64,000 nt of DNA from Enterovibrio gelatinilyticus (GCF_028683095.1 NZ_JAJUBC010000006.1:164875-228874), one strand, 5' to 3'. Shown: positions 1 to 9,970, counted from the first letter of the stretch. The notes: generated by a model from the letters alone, not told the origin. Program-made: numbers and translations.

Positions 1-1085
1 AATACGCGGCAGTTCAAGGCAACTCCACCAGTAAAGAAGATCTCACGAAAGCATTAGAAGACGCGGTGAAGCGCCAGTTAATGACTGACGTGCCTTATGG
101 TGTTTTGCTATCGGGTGGTTTGGACTCATCAATCACTTCAGCAGTTGCAAAACGTTATGCTGCAATGCGCGTCGAAGACGATGGTCAGTCAGAAGCTTGG
201 TGGCCTCAACTGCACTCATTTGCCGTTGGCCTTGAAGGTGCGCCTGATTTGAAAGCTGCGCGTGAAGTGGCAGACCAAATTGGCACAGTTCACCACGAGA
301 TGACCTACACCATCCAAGAAGGTTTGGATGCTATTCGTGATGTGATTTACCACATCGAAACTTACGACGTCACCACCATTCGCGCATCAACGCCAATGTA
401 CTTGATGGGCCGTAAGATCAAAGCGATGGGCATCAAGATGGTACTGTCTGGCGAAGGTGCTGATGAAATCTTTGGCGGCTACTTGTACTTCCACAAAGCG
501 CCAAACGCGAAGGAGTTCCACGAAGAAACCGTTCGTAAACTACTCGCATTGAACATGTTTGACTGTGCACGTGCAAACAAATCGCTGGCGGCATGGGGTG
601 TAGAAGGTCGCGTACCTTTCCTCGATAAAGAGTTTATCGATGTTGCAATGCGCTTGAACCCAGAAGATAAGATGTGTGGTAACGGCAAAATGGAAAAACA
701 CATTTTGCGCGAGTGTTTCGAACACTACCTGCCTGCTTCTATCGCATGGCGCCAAAAAGAGCAGTTCTCAGACGGCGTTGGCTACAACTGGATTGATACG
801 TTGAAAGCCGTCGCAGAAGAAAAAGTGACTGATCAACAGATGGAAACTGCACAGTTCCGTTTCCCTTACAACACACCAACTACGAAAGAAGGTTACGCAT
901 ACCGTGAAATCTTTGAAGAGTTGTTCCCACTTCCAAGTGCTGCGGAATGTGTACCTGGTGGCCCGTCAATCGCTTGTTCAAGCGCGAAAGCCATCGAGTG
1001 GGATGAGAGCTTCAAAAATGCAGCAGACCCTTCAGGTCGCGCAGTAGCGGCAGTACACAACGAAGCTTATGCCCAAAGTAAGTAG
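1..1085 (+). CDS. asnB: Asparagine synthetase B (glutamine-hydrolysing), 3' part
   Basis: Makes asparagine from aspartate, ATP and glutamine in the cytoplasm. Only the synthetase half is present. The frame is open from base 3 with no start, so the gene begins outside the window and its N-terminal glutaminase domain with the catalytic Cys is not seen. About 360 residues are visible. They carry the PP-loop motif SGGLDSS near nt 111-131, the SGEGADEIFGGY block, and the RVPFLDKEF stretch typical of AsnB. A strong terminator follows the stop, so this is the end of a housekeeping unit and not part of the polysaccharide operon downstream. Identity is firm from end-to-end similarity to enterobacterial AsnB. 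Confidence 0.96.
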   Translation, partial: YAAVQGNSTSKEDLTKALEDAVKRQLMTDVPYGVLLSGGLDSSITSAVAKRYAAMRVEDDGQSEAWWPQLHSFAVGLEGAPDLKAAREVADQIGTVHHEMTYTIQEGLDAIRDVIYHIETYDVTTIRASTPMYLMGRKIKAMGIKMVLSGEGADEIFGGYLYFHKAPNAKEFHEETVRKLLALNMFDCARANKSLAAWGVEGRVPFLDKEFIDVAMRLNPEDKMCGNGKMEKHILRECFEHYLPASIAWRQKEQFSDGVGYNWIDTLKAVAEEKVTDQQMETAQFRFPYNTPTTKEGYAYREIFEELFPLPSAAECVPGGPSIACSSAKAIEWDESFKNAADPSGRAVAAVHNEAYAQSK

Positions 1086-1104
1086 AATTTGCTTTCATTG
1101 AAAT

Positions 1105-1139
1105 AGAGCCGCTGAGACAACTCAGACGGCTCTTTTTTT
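1105..1139 (+). terminator. Rho-independent terminator of asnB
   Basis: The stem AGAGCCG/CGGCTCT, with inner pairing TGAG/CTCA, is followed by a run of seven T. It starts 20 bases after the asnB stop. Confidence 0.92.
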
Positions 1140-1555
1140 GTTATCTATCACATCCTACCCTTCCGCCCCCCATCTTTTACACATCAACTACTTTGTAAAA
1201 CCTCAAGTGCTTCAAGATACAGGATGCGGGAACTTAAAAGACGCATTGATTAAAGCTTCCCTTTACCTAACTCGTTCAGTTCATCAACGTAGAACAAGAC
1301 TATGCATATTGTCGTAAAGTCAGCTAAAGGGACGTTATGAGGGGCTCTGAAATCTAAAATCATCAGGCTGTTTTGGCATAACGCAATAAAAGATGTAAGT
1401 TGCGATATTCTCAATTCTCAATGAGGGCTTGTTCACACGCTTAAGTTTTACATTCCAAATAATCACCCCCTAAGTAAACCCACACCGCACATTACTTATT
1501 AACAGACATCTTATTTACATCCCAATGTGTGGTGTCACGTAGGATTTATCTATTG

Positions 1556-1584
1556 TTGATTCTGAAAGTTAATTCCAATACAAA
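1556..1584 (+). promoter_or_regulatory. Weak sigma-70 promoter candidate for the polysaccharide operon
   Basis: TTGATT and TACAAA are separated by 17 bases, about 130 bases before the ops element. Matches to consensus are only moderate. The whole gene-free stretch 1141-1776 (636 bases) shows no other convincing promoter or gene by eye. A 67-codon minus-strand reading frame inside it has no family features. The long leader is typical of RfaH-controlled surface-polysaccharide operons. Confidence 0.25.
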
Positions 1585-1715
1585 GCCCACGCCTCCAAGT
1601 GCTAATATCCTGACGCTCGTGAATTGCAGAGAATTTATAAACTGCAACTCCGCATTAATATCAAAACTATCAATATAAACTGTTGCATGAATCGTATTTT
1701 GGGGACGACACTCAA

Positions 1716-1727
1716 GGGCGGTAGCGT
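1716..1727 (+). promoter_or_regulatory. ops / JUMPstart core element (RfaH recruitment site)
   Basis: The sequence GGGCGGTAGCGT contains the complete ops core GGCGGTAGCGT. It lies 49 bases before the first gene of the polysaccharide locus and on the correct strand. In Enterobacteria, ops in the non-template strand pauses RNA polymerase and recruits RfaH, which prevents early termination across long LPS and capsule operons. The upstream arm of the 39-bp JUMPstart is not recognisable here. RfaH control is inferred from the motif plus its position. Confidence 0.85.
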
Positions 1728-1776
1728 AGATAATCGTGCAAATTACCATCGTTACTTTATCTAAGGATAGAAGAAA

Positions 1777-3180
1777 ATGGATACAGCTCTAAAGTTGCAC
1801 AGTAACTATGGTGGATTACACGTTTTCTACAGAGCCATTGACTGCATCATTATTTCCATCTCTCTTTATATAATCTCATATGGATATATTGGTCACTTCG
1901 AAAAAAACAGCCTACTATTAACAATCTACTCAATATTGGCCTATTTACTAATAGCAGAAAAAAATGACCTTTATCGTTCTTGGCGTGTTTATAATTTCAA
2001 AGATGAAGCACTAAGCATTGGCAAAGCTTGGTTACTCACAATCACCTTACTTACTGCAATCACATTTTTCACCAAAACTAGCACGAGTTATTCAAGGGTA
2101 GTAATAGGGTCATGGCTAATTGTTACGCCAGTACTATTGATAACCTGGCGATACATTGCAAAACAGACTCTTAGAAAGCTTCGTGATTACGGTTACAACC
2201 GAAAAGAAGCAATAATAGTGGGAGTGACTGATAATGGGATTAAGCTTGCTAACGAAATACGAAACCATCCAGAGATAGGCATTAAAGTTGTCGGGTTTTA
2301 TGATGATAGAGAATTGAGCCGGTTAGACATCGACGACTTACCAGCCCCTTTTAAAGGAAGTGTGGTCTCTGCACTCGAAATGGCAAAAAAAGGTGTCATT
2401 CAACACATCTACATTTCAATGCCATTAAAAGCAAATGAGCGAATTACAAAATATCTTAATGCTTTTTCAGACACGACAGCAAACACCTACCTGATCCCCG
2501 ATTTCTTTGTTTATAACTTAATTCAGTCTCGTATAAGTGCGATCGGAAACATACCGACTATCAGTATTCATGACACCCCTTTCTATGGAACTGACGGTTG
2601 GTTTAAAAGAACACAAGATATTGTATTAGCGTTTTTGATTATTTTACTAATCAGCCCTGTACTTTTAACTGTTGCGCTTGGCGTGAAACTTTCATCACCT
2701 GGTCCAGTTATTTTTAAGCAACTAAGATACGGGCTGGATGGACGCCCTATCAAAGTTTGGAAGTTTCGCTCAATGAGCACCATGGATAATGGAAGCGTCG
2801 TTAAACAAGCAACGAAAGGAGACCCGAGAATTACCCCTTTTGGTGCATTTATCCGTAAAACATCTTTGGATGAGCTTCCTCAGTTTTTCAATGTACTACA
2901 GGGTCGTATGTCTATCGTTGGGCCCCGCCCTCATGCAGTCGCACACAACGAAGAATATCGCACCATTGTCGACCGCTACATGCTCAGACACAAAGTAAAG
3001 CCCGGTATTACAGGGCTTGCCCAAGTCAACGGCTATCGAGGTGAAACGGATACGCTAGAAAAAATGCAGAAGCGTGTCGAGTTTGACCTCAAATACATTC
3101 AGTCATGGTCAACATGGCTCGACCTAAAAATTATATTTAAAACCATATTTAAAGGCTTTACCGGAAAGACTGCCTACTAA
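1777..3180 (+). CDS. Undecaprenyl-phosphate sugar phosphotransferase (WcaJ/VpsL type)
   Basis: Initiating enzyme of the repeat unit: it transfers a hexose-1-phosphate, probably glucose-1-P, from UDP-sugar to undecaprenyl phosphate at the inner membrane. At 467 residues it has the full WcaJ layout: N-terminal membrane helices to about residue 120, a Rossmann-like CoA-binding middle domain, a membrane re-entry near 280, and a catalytic C-terminal domain. That domain contains KFRSM, DELPQFFNVL, SIVGPRPH and KPGITGLAQV. AAGGA sits 8 bases before the ATG. It is the first gene after ops and is followed by a beta-barrel, a Wza-like protein and a kinase, as for VpsL. The exact sugar cannot be read from sequence. 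Confidence 0.92.
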   Translation: MDTALKLHSNYGGLHVFYRAIDCIIISISLYIISYGYIGHFEKNSLLLTIYSILAYLLIAEKNDLYRSWRVYNFKDEALSIGKAWLLTITLLTAITFFTKTSTSYSRVVIGSWLIVTPVLLITWRYIAKQTLRKLRDYGYNRKEAIIVGVTDNGIKLANEIRNHPEIGIKVVGFYDDRELSRLDIDDLPAPFKGSVVSALEMAKKGVIQHIYISMPLKANERITKYLNAFSDTTANTYLIPDFFVYNLIQSRISAIGNIPTISIHDTPFYGTDGWFKRTQDIVLAFLIILLISPVLLTVALGVKLSSPGPVIFKQLRYGLDGRPIKVWKFRSMSTMDNGSVVKQATKGDPRITPFGAFIRKTSLDELPQFFNVLQGRMSIVGPRPHAVAHNEEYRTIVDRYMLRHKVKPGITGLAQVNGYRGETDTLEKMQKRVEFDLKYIQSWSTWLDLKIIFKTIFKGFTGKTAY

Positions 3181-3190
3181 AGGAATAGTA

Positions 3191-4423
3191 ATGAATTGCC
3201 CTAAGAAAACACTGATCACTGTGGCGTTGCTGAGTTACAGCAGTTTAGCAATTGCAAACGAAGATAATGGATTTTCGACTGAATCGGGTATCAAGGTCAC
3301 TCCTCTTTTTAATGCCTATCTAGAGCACAACGACAACGTTGGTCGATATTCATCTTCGGAAAGCCCAGAATCGTCTAACGCTTTGATTGTCAGTCCTGGA
3401 ATCATGTTTGAATCAGACCGAAATGGCAACGAGTATCAAATTGCCTACCTATTGGCTTCCGGGACTTATTTTGACAGCGACGAAGATGATTTCCTTGACC
3501 ACACACTAACCACTAATAACTTCATACAAGTAAGCCAACGAAGTGGGTTTGGCATAAATTACACCTATGAAAAATCTCACGAAGCCAGAGGGACAGGGAT
3601 CTTGGCTGGTGATGAGCTAACCACAATCGCAACAGAGCCAGTAAGATACGCCCTACACAATGCAAACGTAACCCACGTATATGGTGCCGAAGATTCAACG
3701 GGTCGCATTGAATCAAACCTTAGATACGAAAACAAGGTTTACGAGAACTACCGAGACCTCACGGCTCCTGGATTTGTCGCACTCAGCACAAGATTCAAAG
3801 ATTACGATGAAGTGGCGGGCTCACTTGCCTTCTACTACAAAGTATTTCCGGCCACCGACCTACTGGTCGAAGTGGACTTGGCTGACCGTCAATATAAACT
3901 CGGCGACCCTAACAATGGTCAATCACAGAATAATCTGGATGCCTACTATTTAGTCGGTGCGAAATGGGACATTACCGGAAAGACAACCGGAAAGCTCAGA
4001 TTAGGTATACAAGACAAGAACTACGAAGATGAAACCAGAGAAGACTTTAACGGTTTCAGTTGGGACTTAGATTTAACCTGGGAACCACTAACCTATTCAA
4101 TGATCTCCATTTCCGCTGCACAAAGTGCTATCGACCCCGATCAAGGCAACAACTTTATTAATCAGACGAGTTTTGGCGCGAGTTGGAAGCACTTCTGGCT
4201 AACAAACGTATACAGCGATTTGGCGTTGAACAGCGTCGACGATGATTATTCACAAAGCACGAGAGAAGACGACCTGATTGCGGCCTCTTTCAACCTCGGT
4301 TATGAGTTCAGAGAAGACACTGAAATAAGAGTAGGTTGGCGTTATGAAGACAACGACTCGTCGATTGAAACAAACCGATACAGCCAAAATGTTTGGTATC
4401 TCGGTACTAACTTGATCTTCTGA
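3191..4423 (+). CDS. Outer-membrane beta-barrel protein of the polysaccharide locus (VpsM-like position)
   Basis: The precursor has 410 residues with a signal peptide of about 22 residues ending SSLAIA. The mature part is a run of alternating amphipathic strands rich in Tyr, Asp and Asn, ending VWYLGTNLIF with a terminal Phe, as expected for an outer-membrane barrel. It resembles the BBP2_2-type barrels that accompany Wzx/Wzy polysaccharide systems and probably helps secrete the polymer or anchor it to the surface. AAGGA lies 6 bases before the ATG, 10 bases after the glycosyl-phosphate transferase gene. Family assignment rests on pattern and on gene order equal to vpsL-vpsM; a specific function is not established by sequence. 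Confidence 0.8.
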   Translation: MNCPKKTLITVALLSYSSLAIANEDNGFSTESGIKVTPLFNAYLEHNDNVGRYSSSESPESSNALIVSPGIMFESDRNGNEYQIAYLLASGTYFDSDEDDFLDHTLTTNNFIQVSQRSGFGINYTYEKSHEARGTGILAGDELTTIATEPVRYALHNANVTHVYGAEDSTGRIESNLRYENKVYENYRDLTAPGFVALSTRFKDYDEVAGSLAFYYKVFPATDLLVEVDLADRQYKLGDPNNGQSQNNLDAYYLVGAKWDITGKTTGKLRLGIQDKNYEDETREDFNGFSWDLDLTWEPLTYSMISISAAQSAIDPDQGNNFINQTSFGASWKHFWLTNVYSDLALNSVDDDYSQSTREDDLIAASFNLGYEFREDTEIRVGWRYEDNDSSIETNRYSQNVWYLGTNLIF

Positions 4424-4446
4424 TTATTGAAAGGGCTACTGTTCAT

Positions 4447-4980
4447 ATGACACATATCTATCGCTTACTTATCACGTTCATATTTATCCTCACTTTTCCT
4501 TTCAGTGCCTTCGCAAGTAGTAACGACTACACCATTGGCGCAGGTGACAAGATACAAATCGTAGTATATGGCGAAGAGGAATTAACCATTGATGAGTTAT
4601 ATATCGATAGCAGTGGAGAATTTGACTACCCCTATCTCGGCCAATTAATAGCAATTGGAAAAACGACTGAGCAACTCAAGGCAGAAATCATCAAAGGCCT
4701 TAAAGGAGATTATTTAGTCTCTCCCAAAATTCGTGTCGGTATCGTTGGATTCAGGAGTATCTTTGTAAACGGTGAAATTAAAAAACCTGGTGGCTATGAG
4801 TACCAACCTGGTCTCACCGTAGATAAGGCGATTGCTCTTGCCGGAGGTTTTACGGAGAGAGCCGCCAGAAAAAGCATCTATATTACACGAGAAGATAAAA
4901 ACATTCCTAAAAATAAGGTGAGCCTTTCTCACATGATCTCTCCAGGAGACATTATTGTGATAGAACAAAGCTTCTTCTAG
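4447..4980 (+). CDS. Short Wza-family polysaccharide export protein (VpsN-like)
   Basis: Periplasmic export protein of 177 residues: a signal peptide (about 23 residues, ending FSAFA), a Poly_export domain beginning YTIGAGDKIQIVVYGEEE, and one SLBB-type domain around VNGEIKKPGGYEYQPG and IALAGGF. It is about half the length of E. coli Wza and has no Cys after the signal, so it is not a lipoprotein. It also lacks the C-terminal amphipathic helix that forms the outer-membrane pore in Wza. The neighbouring beta-barrel therefore probably supplies the outer-membrane channel (inference). It lies between the barrel and the kinase. Confidence 0.88.
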   Translation: MTHIYRLLITFIFILTFPFSAFASSNDYTIGAGDKIQIVVYGEEELTIDELYIDSSGEFDYPYLGQLIAIGKTTEQLKAEIIKGLKGDYLVSPKIRVGIVGFRSIFVNGEIKKPGGYEYQPGLTVDKAIALAGGFTERAARKSIYITREDKNIPKNKVSLSHMISPGDIIVIEQSFF

Positions 4981-5136
4981 AAGTAAGAATCTTTATTAAA
5001 ATGATTAATTATTCACATATAAGAAATGTAATTTTAAAAAGTAAATCACGAAAATCTCACCCAAACACGTAAAACACAGATTTAGAAATCTCACCATTGA
5101 GAGAGTATATGTAGTGCATTTATAATGGATTAAATA

Positions 5137-7365
5137 ATGTCATCCCACTCCAATGAAAACTCAACAAAACCAGAACAATTGATTGATATTGGATATTATA
5201 TTCACTTGGTCAGAAAACGCTGGCTGTCCATATCATTATTTACATTTCTTTGTACAGCGATTGCAGCTCTTATTGCTTTATCGATCACTCCTACATATCG
5301 TGCAACTGCGACGCTACTTATTGAGTCACATCAAGCTAAAGCTATTTCTATTGAAGAAGTAGTGGGAATTGATAGCCGAGCAAATGAATACTATCTCACA
5401 CAATTTGAGATACTAAAGTCGAATCAAGTCGCGCAGCGCGTTATCGACAAGTTGCACCTGAATCAGATTGAGGAGTTTAACCCATCAATCGCTATAAACA
5501 ATGAGCCTGGCTTCAGAGAACAAATCAAAGACTGGTTGCGCACTCACCCAGTCATTGACTCTTTCTTTACATCTAATACCGATAAGGCAATTGACCCTAA
5601 CATTGAGAAAGAAACAACAACCCTAAAAGTATTGAAAACATTTAAATCTAGACTAACAATATCACCGATTCGAAAAACACAGCTGGTTAATATCTCTTTT
5701 GATTCGAAAGATCCAAAACTTGCCGCCGAAATCGCGAATGCTGTGGGATATGCGTTTATTGAAAATAACTTGGAATCCAAGCTTCTTGCCACCGATAAAG
5801 CAAATGGATGGCTGAACGAGCGTCTGGCAGAGCTCAAACGAAATCTAAATTCATCTGAACAAGCATTGGTTCAATTTCTCCAGCGTCAAGAGCTTATTGA
5901 TGATAGCGGTATTGCAGCCTTAGCAAGTAACGAGCTTGAAAATCTGACTGATAGAATCTCAGAGGCTACCGACCGAAGAACAAAAACCCAAGCACTATAT
6001 AACGCACTAAAAAACAATCCGAACGCAGATATCGCAACTCTAAGCGCTAACGCTCTGATATCGAATCATCCACAAGTTCGTGACATCAGGAAGTCAGAGT
6101 CAGAAGCTGAAAAAGAAGTCAGTCAATTATCAAAGCGCTATGGCCCAAAACACGACAAACTGATTCAAGCCAACGCCAGGCTAAAGTCGGTTCAACGCCG
6201 AGCGGAAAACCTCGTCTATAAACTCATCAACGGTGTTGAAAAAGATCTTACCAGTGCGCTGGAGCTAGAAACACTCCTTAAACGAGAGCTGTTAAGTAAA
6301 AAAGAAGAGTTTCAATCCTTGAGTGTTGTTAAAAGTGAATACGATGCACTTAAACGAGAAGTCGAGAGCAACGCCAAATTATATGACTTATTCTTGACTC
6401 GCCAAAAAGAGACCTCTGCAACCAGTGATTTCAGTTCGGCAAACGCACGTTTCAGCGACCACGCACTTATCCCACAAAACCCATTTAAACCGAATCGAAA
6501 GCTCATCGTAGTAATCGCATTAGTCGCTAGTATGGGTTTTGCTTGCGTACTGATTATTTGTTTGGATGCATTCAACAACACAATCTCTTCTGCAAGAGAT
6601 TTTGAGAACAAACTTGGATTATTACCCACTGGTACACTCCCTTTGGTTAAAGCAAGGGAATATAAACGTAATCATATCGATGCTTCCGTTTTTAACAACT
6701 CTAAGTTTGCTGCATTTCAAGAATCCATTGACTCAATCCGAACATCGCTTTACCTGAGTATGCCGAAGACTGAAAGGAAATTTATCGCACTATCTTCTTC
6801 CGTACCTGGTGAAGGTAAAACAACAACAGCTGTCAATCTCGCACAATCTTTTGCAAGTATCGAAAAGGTTTTAATAGTTGATTGTGATCTAAGGAAACCT
6901 TCAGTGGGAATGCGCTTTGGACTCTCAAATAGCCATCCGGGTCTGACCAATATTTTAGTTATGAATGCATCACCCAATGATTGCATTACGAACATTGAGG
7001 GAACCAATCTAGACGTTCTGTCAGCTGGGTTAATTGTTGCCAATCCACAAGAACTTCTAAGCAGCGTTTCATTTCAAAAGCTCATCGAAGAACTTGCCGA
7101 AAAGTACGATCGCGTCATATTCGATACGCCGCCGATTCTGCCGGTTAAAGATGCATTTATCGTCGGTAGGTTTACCAAGGGTATTGTGCTCATTCTAAAA
7201 GCCAATAGCACAAGCAAATCAGTATATAAGCACACCATGTCACTGTTCACTAGGCACCAAATATCTATTGATGGCGTCGTAATAAACCAAGTTCCTCAGA
7301 CAAAGAAAGGTACGCATACTTACTCTGAGTATTCTCGCTATGCGTACGGAAATATGGAAAGCTAA
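5137..7365 (+). CDS. Wzc/VpsO-type polysaccharide co-polymerase and tyrosine autokinase
   Basis: Inner-membrane protein of 742 residues. The N-terminal Wzz domain has a helix at about 30-55. A long periplasmic coiled-coil region follows (about 160-420), then a second helix near 455-475 and a cytoplasmic BY-kinase domain. Walker A is PGEGKTTT (about 555-562), Walker A' is LIVDCDLRKPS (about 579), and Walker B is VIFDTPP (about 660). The C-terminus has a tyrosine cluster (TYSEYSRYAYGN), the usual autophosphorylation sites. It controls chain length and export together with the Wza-like protein. Its cognate phosphatase is at the far end of the locus (25345-25788). A 156-base AT-rich gap precedes it, in which I see no clear promoter. 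Confidence 0.94.
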   Translation: MSSHSNENSTKPEQLIDIGYYIHLVRKRWLSISLFTFLCTAIAALIALSITPTYRATATLLIESHQAKAISIEEVVGIDSRANEYYLTQFEILKSNQVAQRVIDKLHLNQIEEFNPSIAINNEPGFREQIKDWLRTHPVIDSFFTSNTDKAIDPNIEKETTTLKVLKTFKSRLTISPIRKTQLVNISFDSKDPKLAAEIANAVGYAFIENNLESKLLATDKANGWLNERLAELKRNLNSSEQALVQFLQRQELIDDSGIAALASNELENLTDRISEATDRRTKTQALYNALKNNPNADIATLSANALISNHPQVRDIRKSESEAEKEVSQLSKRYGPKHDKLIQANARLKSVQRRAENLVYKLINGVEKDLTSALELETLLKRELLSKKEEFQSLSVVKSEYDALKREVESNAKLYDLFLTRQKETSATSDFSSANARFSDHALIPQNPFKPNRKLIVVIALVASMGFACVLIICLDAFNNTISSARDFENKLGLLPTGTLPLVKAREYKRNHIDASVFNNSKFAAFQESIDSIRTSLYLSMPKTERKFIALSSSVPGEGKTTTAVNLAQSFASIEKVLIVDCDLRKPSVGMRFGLSNSHPGLTNILVMNASPNDCITNIEGTNLDVLSAGLIVANPQELLSSVSFQKLIEELAEKYDRVIFDTPPILPVKDAFIVGRFTKGIVLILKANSTSKSVYKHTMSLFTRHQISIDGVVINQVPQTKKGTHTYSEYSRYAYGNMES

Positions 7366-7374
7366 GGAAAGCAT

Positions 7375-8511
7375 ATGACGGCTAAAATCAAGGTACTCAC
7401 TGTCTTTGGCACACGCCCTGAGGCGATAAAAATGGCACCACTGGTTCACAAACTCAGTGAAGCAGAGGGTATTGAGGCAAAAGTGTGTGTGACGGCACAA
7501 CATCGCGAGATGCTCGATCAGGTTCTTGATTTATTTGAAATCACACCTGACTTTGACTTGAATGTAATGAAGCCAGGACAGTCACTATATGAGGTGACTG
7601 GCAATATTCTTTCCGGCCTAAAACCTGTGCTGGAGTCCTTCCAGCCCAATATTGTCCTAGTGCATGGTGATACGGCGACAACACTGTCGGCGAGCTTAGC
7701 TGCTTACTTCCAACAAATTGCCGTAGGGCATGTAGAAGCTGGGCTGCGTACAGGCAATATCTACTCGCCCTGGCCGGAGGAAGGAAACCGTAAACTGACT
7801 GGTGCAATAACAACACTTCACTTCGCACCAACAAAAACATCAGAAAAGAACTTACTCGCCGAAGGTGTCGACGCTAAGAATATTTCCATCACAGGAAATA
7901 CCGTTATTGATGCATTGTTTCTTGTTAAAGAAAAGCTAGAGAATGACCAGGATCTGATTGATACATTGGCGGCAGTGTTTCCTCAAATTGATAGTACTAA
8001 AAAAATGATTCTTGTTACAGGGCACCGCCGAGAAAGCTTTGGCGGTGGATTCGAACGAATTTGTGAAGCTCTCGCAGAGATCGCGATTCGCCACCCAGAG
8101 AGCCAAATTATCTATCCCGTACATTTAAACCCAAATGTACAAGAACCAGTTAATAGAATCCTAAAAGGTATCGACAATATTCACCTGATTGACCCGCAAG
8201 AGTATCTGCCTTTTGTGTATCTGATGAACAAAGCCCACATCATTCTCACCGATTCCGGCGGCATTCAAGAAGAAGCCCCTTCATTAGGCAAACCAGTTCT
8301 GGTCATGAGAGATACAACAGAACGCCCAGAGGCATTAGAGGCTGGTACGGTCAAACTTGTTGGTACAGATAAGCAAAGAATCGTATACGCCGTAGAAAAC
8401 TTGTTAATCGACAACGTTGAATACCAGAAAATGAGCAGAGCACATAATCCTTATGGCGATGGGCATGCATGCAACCGAATTATAGAGAAACTCAAAGAAA
8501 ACTTTGCCTAA
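7375..8511 (+). CDS. wecB: UDP-N-acetylglucosamine 2-epimerase (non-hydrolysing)
   Basis: Interconverts UDP-GlcNAc and UDP-ManNAc in the cytoplasm. At 378 residues it is full length for WecB/MnaA. It begins [17 protein letters not shown] and carries [34 protein letters not shown] and [11 protein letters not shown], all standard for the family. The preceding stop is 9 bases away and AAGGA precedes the ATG. The partner dehydrogenase wecC follows, so the product is probably oxidised to UDP-ManNAcA for the polymer made here. Confidence 0.96.
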   Translation: MTAKIKVLTVFGTRPEAIKMAPLVHKLSEAEGIEAKVCVTAQHREMLDQVLDLFEITPDFDLNVMKPGQSLYEVTGNILSGLKPVLESFQPNIVLVHGDTATTLSASLAAYFQQIAVGHVEAGLRTGNIYSPWPEEGNRKLTGAITTLHFAPTKTSEKNLLAEGVDAKNISITGNTVIDALFLVKEKLENDQDLIDTLAAVFPQIDSTKKMILVTGHRRESFGGGFERICEALAEIAIRHPESQIIYPVHLNPNVQEPVNRILKGIDNIHLIDPQEYLPFVYLMNKAHIILTDSGGIQEEAPSLGKPVLVMRDTTERPEALEAGTVKLVGTDKQRIVYAVENLLIDNVEYQKMSRAHNPYGDGHACNRIIEKLKENFA

Positions 8512-8599
8512 GTTCATAGCATACTCATTTAGCCCCTATATATAGCCTTGTATTACCCCAGAATCTAATTCCCATTTTAACTATTAATAAAATCGAAAC

Positions 8600-8620
8600 G
8601 CATACCCGATAAAGGTATGC
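8600..8620 (+). other. Hairpin just upstream of wecC
   Basis: GCATACC and GGTATGC form a 7-bp stem with a 7-base loop, ending 5 bases before the GAGGAG ribosome-binding site of wecC. It could modulate translation or mark an RNA-processing site. No T run follows, so it is not a terminator. Confidence 0.5.
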
Positions 8621-8635
8621 CTTTGAGGAGCTGTT

Positions 8636-9874
8636 ATGTCCTTTAAAAAAGTGTCTGTCATTGGCCTCGGGTATATTGGGTTACCAACTGCCGCAGTCAT
8701 CGCCTCTCGTGGTATTGAGGTCATCGGTGTTGATGTTAACCAACACGCGGTAGATACCATCAACCAAGGTAACATTCACATTGTAGAACCGGACCTAGAT
8801 ATTGTCGTTCGTGGTGTTGTTACCACTGGAAATTTACGTGCAACTACTACCCCGGAACCTGCAGAAGCCTTCATGATTGCGGTACCTACCCCATTTAAGG
8901 AAGGGAATGCCCCAGATCTTAAATACATTGAAGCTGCGGCAAAAGCAATTGCACCTGTATTGGAAAAAGGCAACCTAATTATTCTTGAGTCTACCTCTCC
9001 AGTTGGCGCAACAGAAAAACTATCTGCATGGTTAAAAGAAGCTCGTCCAGATTTAAGCTTTCCACAAGATACGGGGGACAGCGCAGACATCAAGGTTGCA
9101 CATTGCCCAGAACGCGTACTCCCAGGCTATGTATTACAGGAACTAATCGCTAATGACCGGGTTATTGGAGGCATGTCAAAAGCCTGTAGTGAAAAAGCCG
9201 TTGAGCTATACCAAACCTTTGTTCGTGGCGAGTGCATTATCACTAATGCTCGTACTGCAGAAATGGCAAAACTAACAGAAAACTCATTCCGTGATGTGAA
9301 CATCGCTTTCGCCAATGAGCTTTCTGTTATCAGTGACAAACTAAAAATTAACGTATGGGAGCTAATCAAACTAGCAAACCGCCACCCAAGGGTAAACATT
9401 CTAAACCCAGGACCTGGTGTAGGTGGCCATTGTATCGCCGTTGACCCTTGGTTTATCGTAGACAGCTGCCCTGAGGATGCAAACATCATTCGCCAAGCTC
9501 GCTTAACCAATGATGCAAAACCTCACTATGTGATTGATCAAATCTCGAAAGCAGCAGATGAATTTAAACGCCCTGTAATTGCTTGTTTAGGCTTGGCATT
9601 TAAAGCGGATATTGATGATCTACGTGAAAGTCCTGCGCTGCAAGTCGTTGAAGAATTAGCGAGTAAAAATATTGGGCAGATCTTTGCTGTCGAACCCAAT
9701 GTTCACTCACTACCTGAAAGCTTAGTGCATGCGGGCGTTGAGCAAGTAACGCTTGAAACCGCGCTAGAAAAAGCCAACATCATTGTTGTTCTTGTTGATC
9801 ACAAACAATTTAAAGCAGCGGATAAAATTCAGTTTACGACAAAGGTTGTTATTGATACTCGCGGTATTATCTAA
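8636..9874 (+). CDS. wecC: UDP-N-acetyl-D-mannosamine dehydrogenase
   Basis: Oxidises UDP-ManNAc to UDP-ManNAcA using two NAD+. It has 412 residues, with an N-terminal Rossmann motif GLGYIGLPTAA (about 10-20), TPFKEG, ESTSPVGATEK, the central helix around AKLTENSFRDVNIAFANE, and the catalytic cysteine in PGVGGHCIAVDPWF (about 265). The C-terminal UDP-binding domain has AFKADIDDLRESP. Start choice is supported by GAGGAG 5 bases upstream. With wecB it indicates that N-acetylmannosaminuronic acid is a component of the polymer. It is separated from wecB by 124 bases containing a hairpin. Confidence 0.96.
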   Translation: MSFKKVSVIGLGYIGLPTAAVIASRGIEVIGVDVNQHAVDTINQGNIHIVEPDLDIVVRGVVTTGNLRATTTPEPAEAFMIAVPTPFKEGNAPDLKYIEAAAKAIAPVLEKGNLIILESTSPVGATEKLSAWLKEARPDLSFPQDTGDSADIKVAHCPERVLPGYVLQELIANDRVIGGMSKACSEKAVELYQTFVRGECIITNARTAEMAKLTENSFRDVNIAFANELSVISDKLKINVWELIKLANRHPRVNILNPGPGVGGHCIAVDPWFIVDSCPEDANIIRQARLTNDAKPHYVIDQISKAADEFKRPVIACLGLAFKADIDDLRESPALQVVEELASKNIGQIFAVEPNVHSLPESLVHAGVEQVTLETALEKANIIVVLVDHKQFKAADKIQFTTKVVIDTRGII

Positions 9875-9886
9875 GAAAATAGTGGT

Positions 9887-9915
9887 AAGGTGTATTTTCT
9901 GTGAAAATATACCTT
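9887..9915 (+). other. 13-bp hairpin after wecC, at the edge of the AT-rich core
   Basis: AAGGTGTATTTTC and GAAAATATACCTT pair over 13 bp (one G-U) around a 3-base loop, starting 12 bases after the wecC stop. There is no T run, so intrinsic termination is doubtful. It marks the change to strongly AT-rich genes. Confidence 0.55.
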
Positions 9916-9970
9916 CACACTGAATTCACACTCCGAATAGAATAAATCATCACCATCTGCAGATACTATT

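Noticed and set aside
1321..1400. Sigma-54 promoter at TTGGCATAACGCAAT in the polysaccharide leader
   Set aside because: The -24 part is near, but the -12 TTGC is missing at the required distance.
1546..1749. 67-codon minus-strand frame in the operon leader
   Set aside because: It overlaps the ops element, has no ribosome-binding site of note and no recognisable family pattern.
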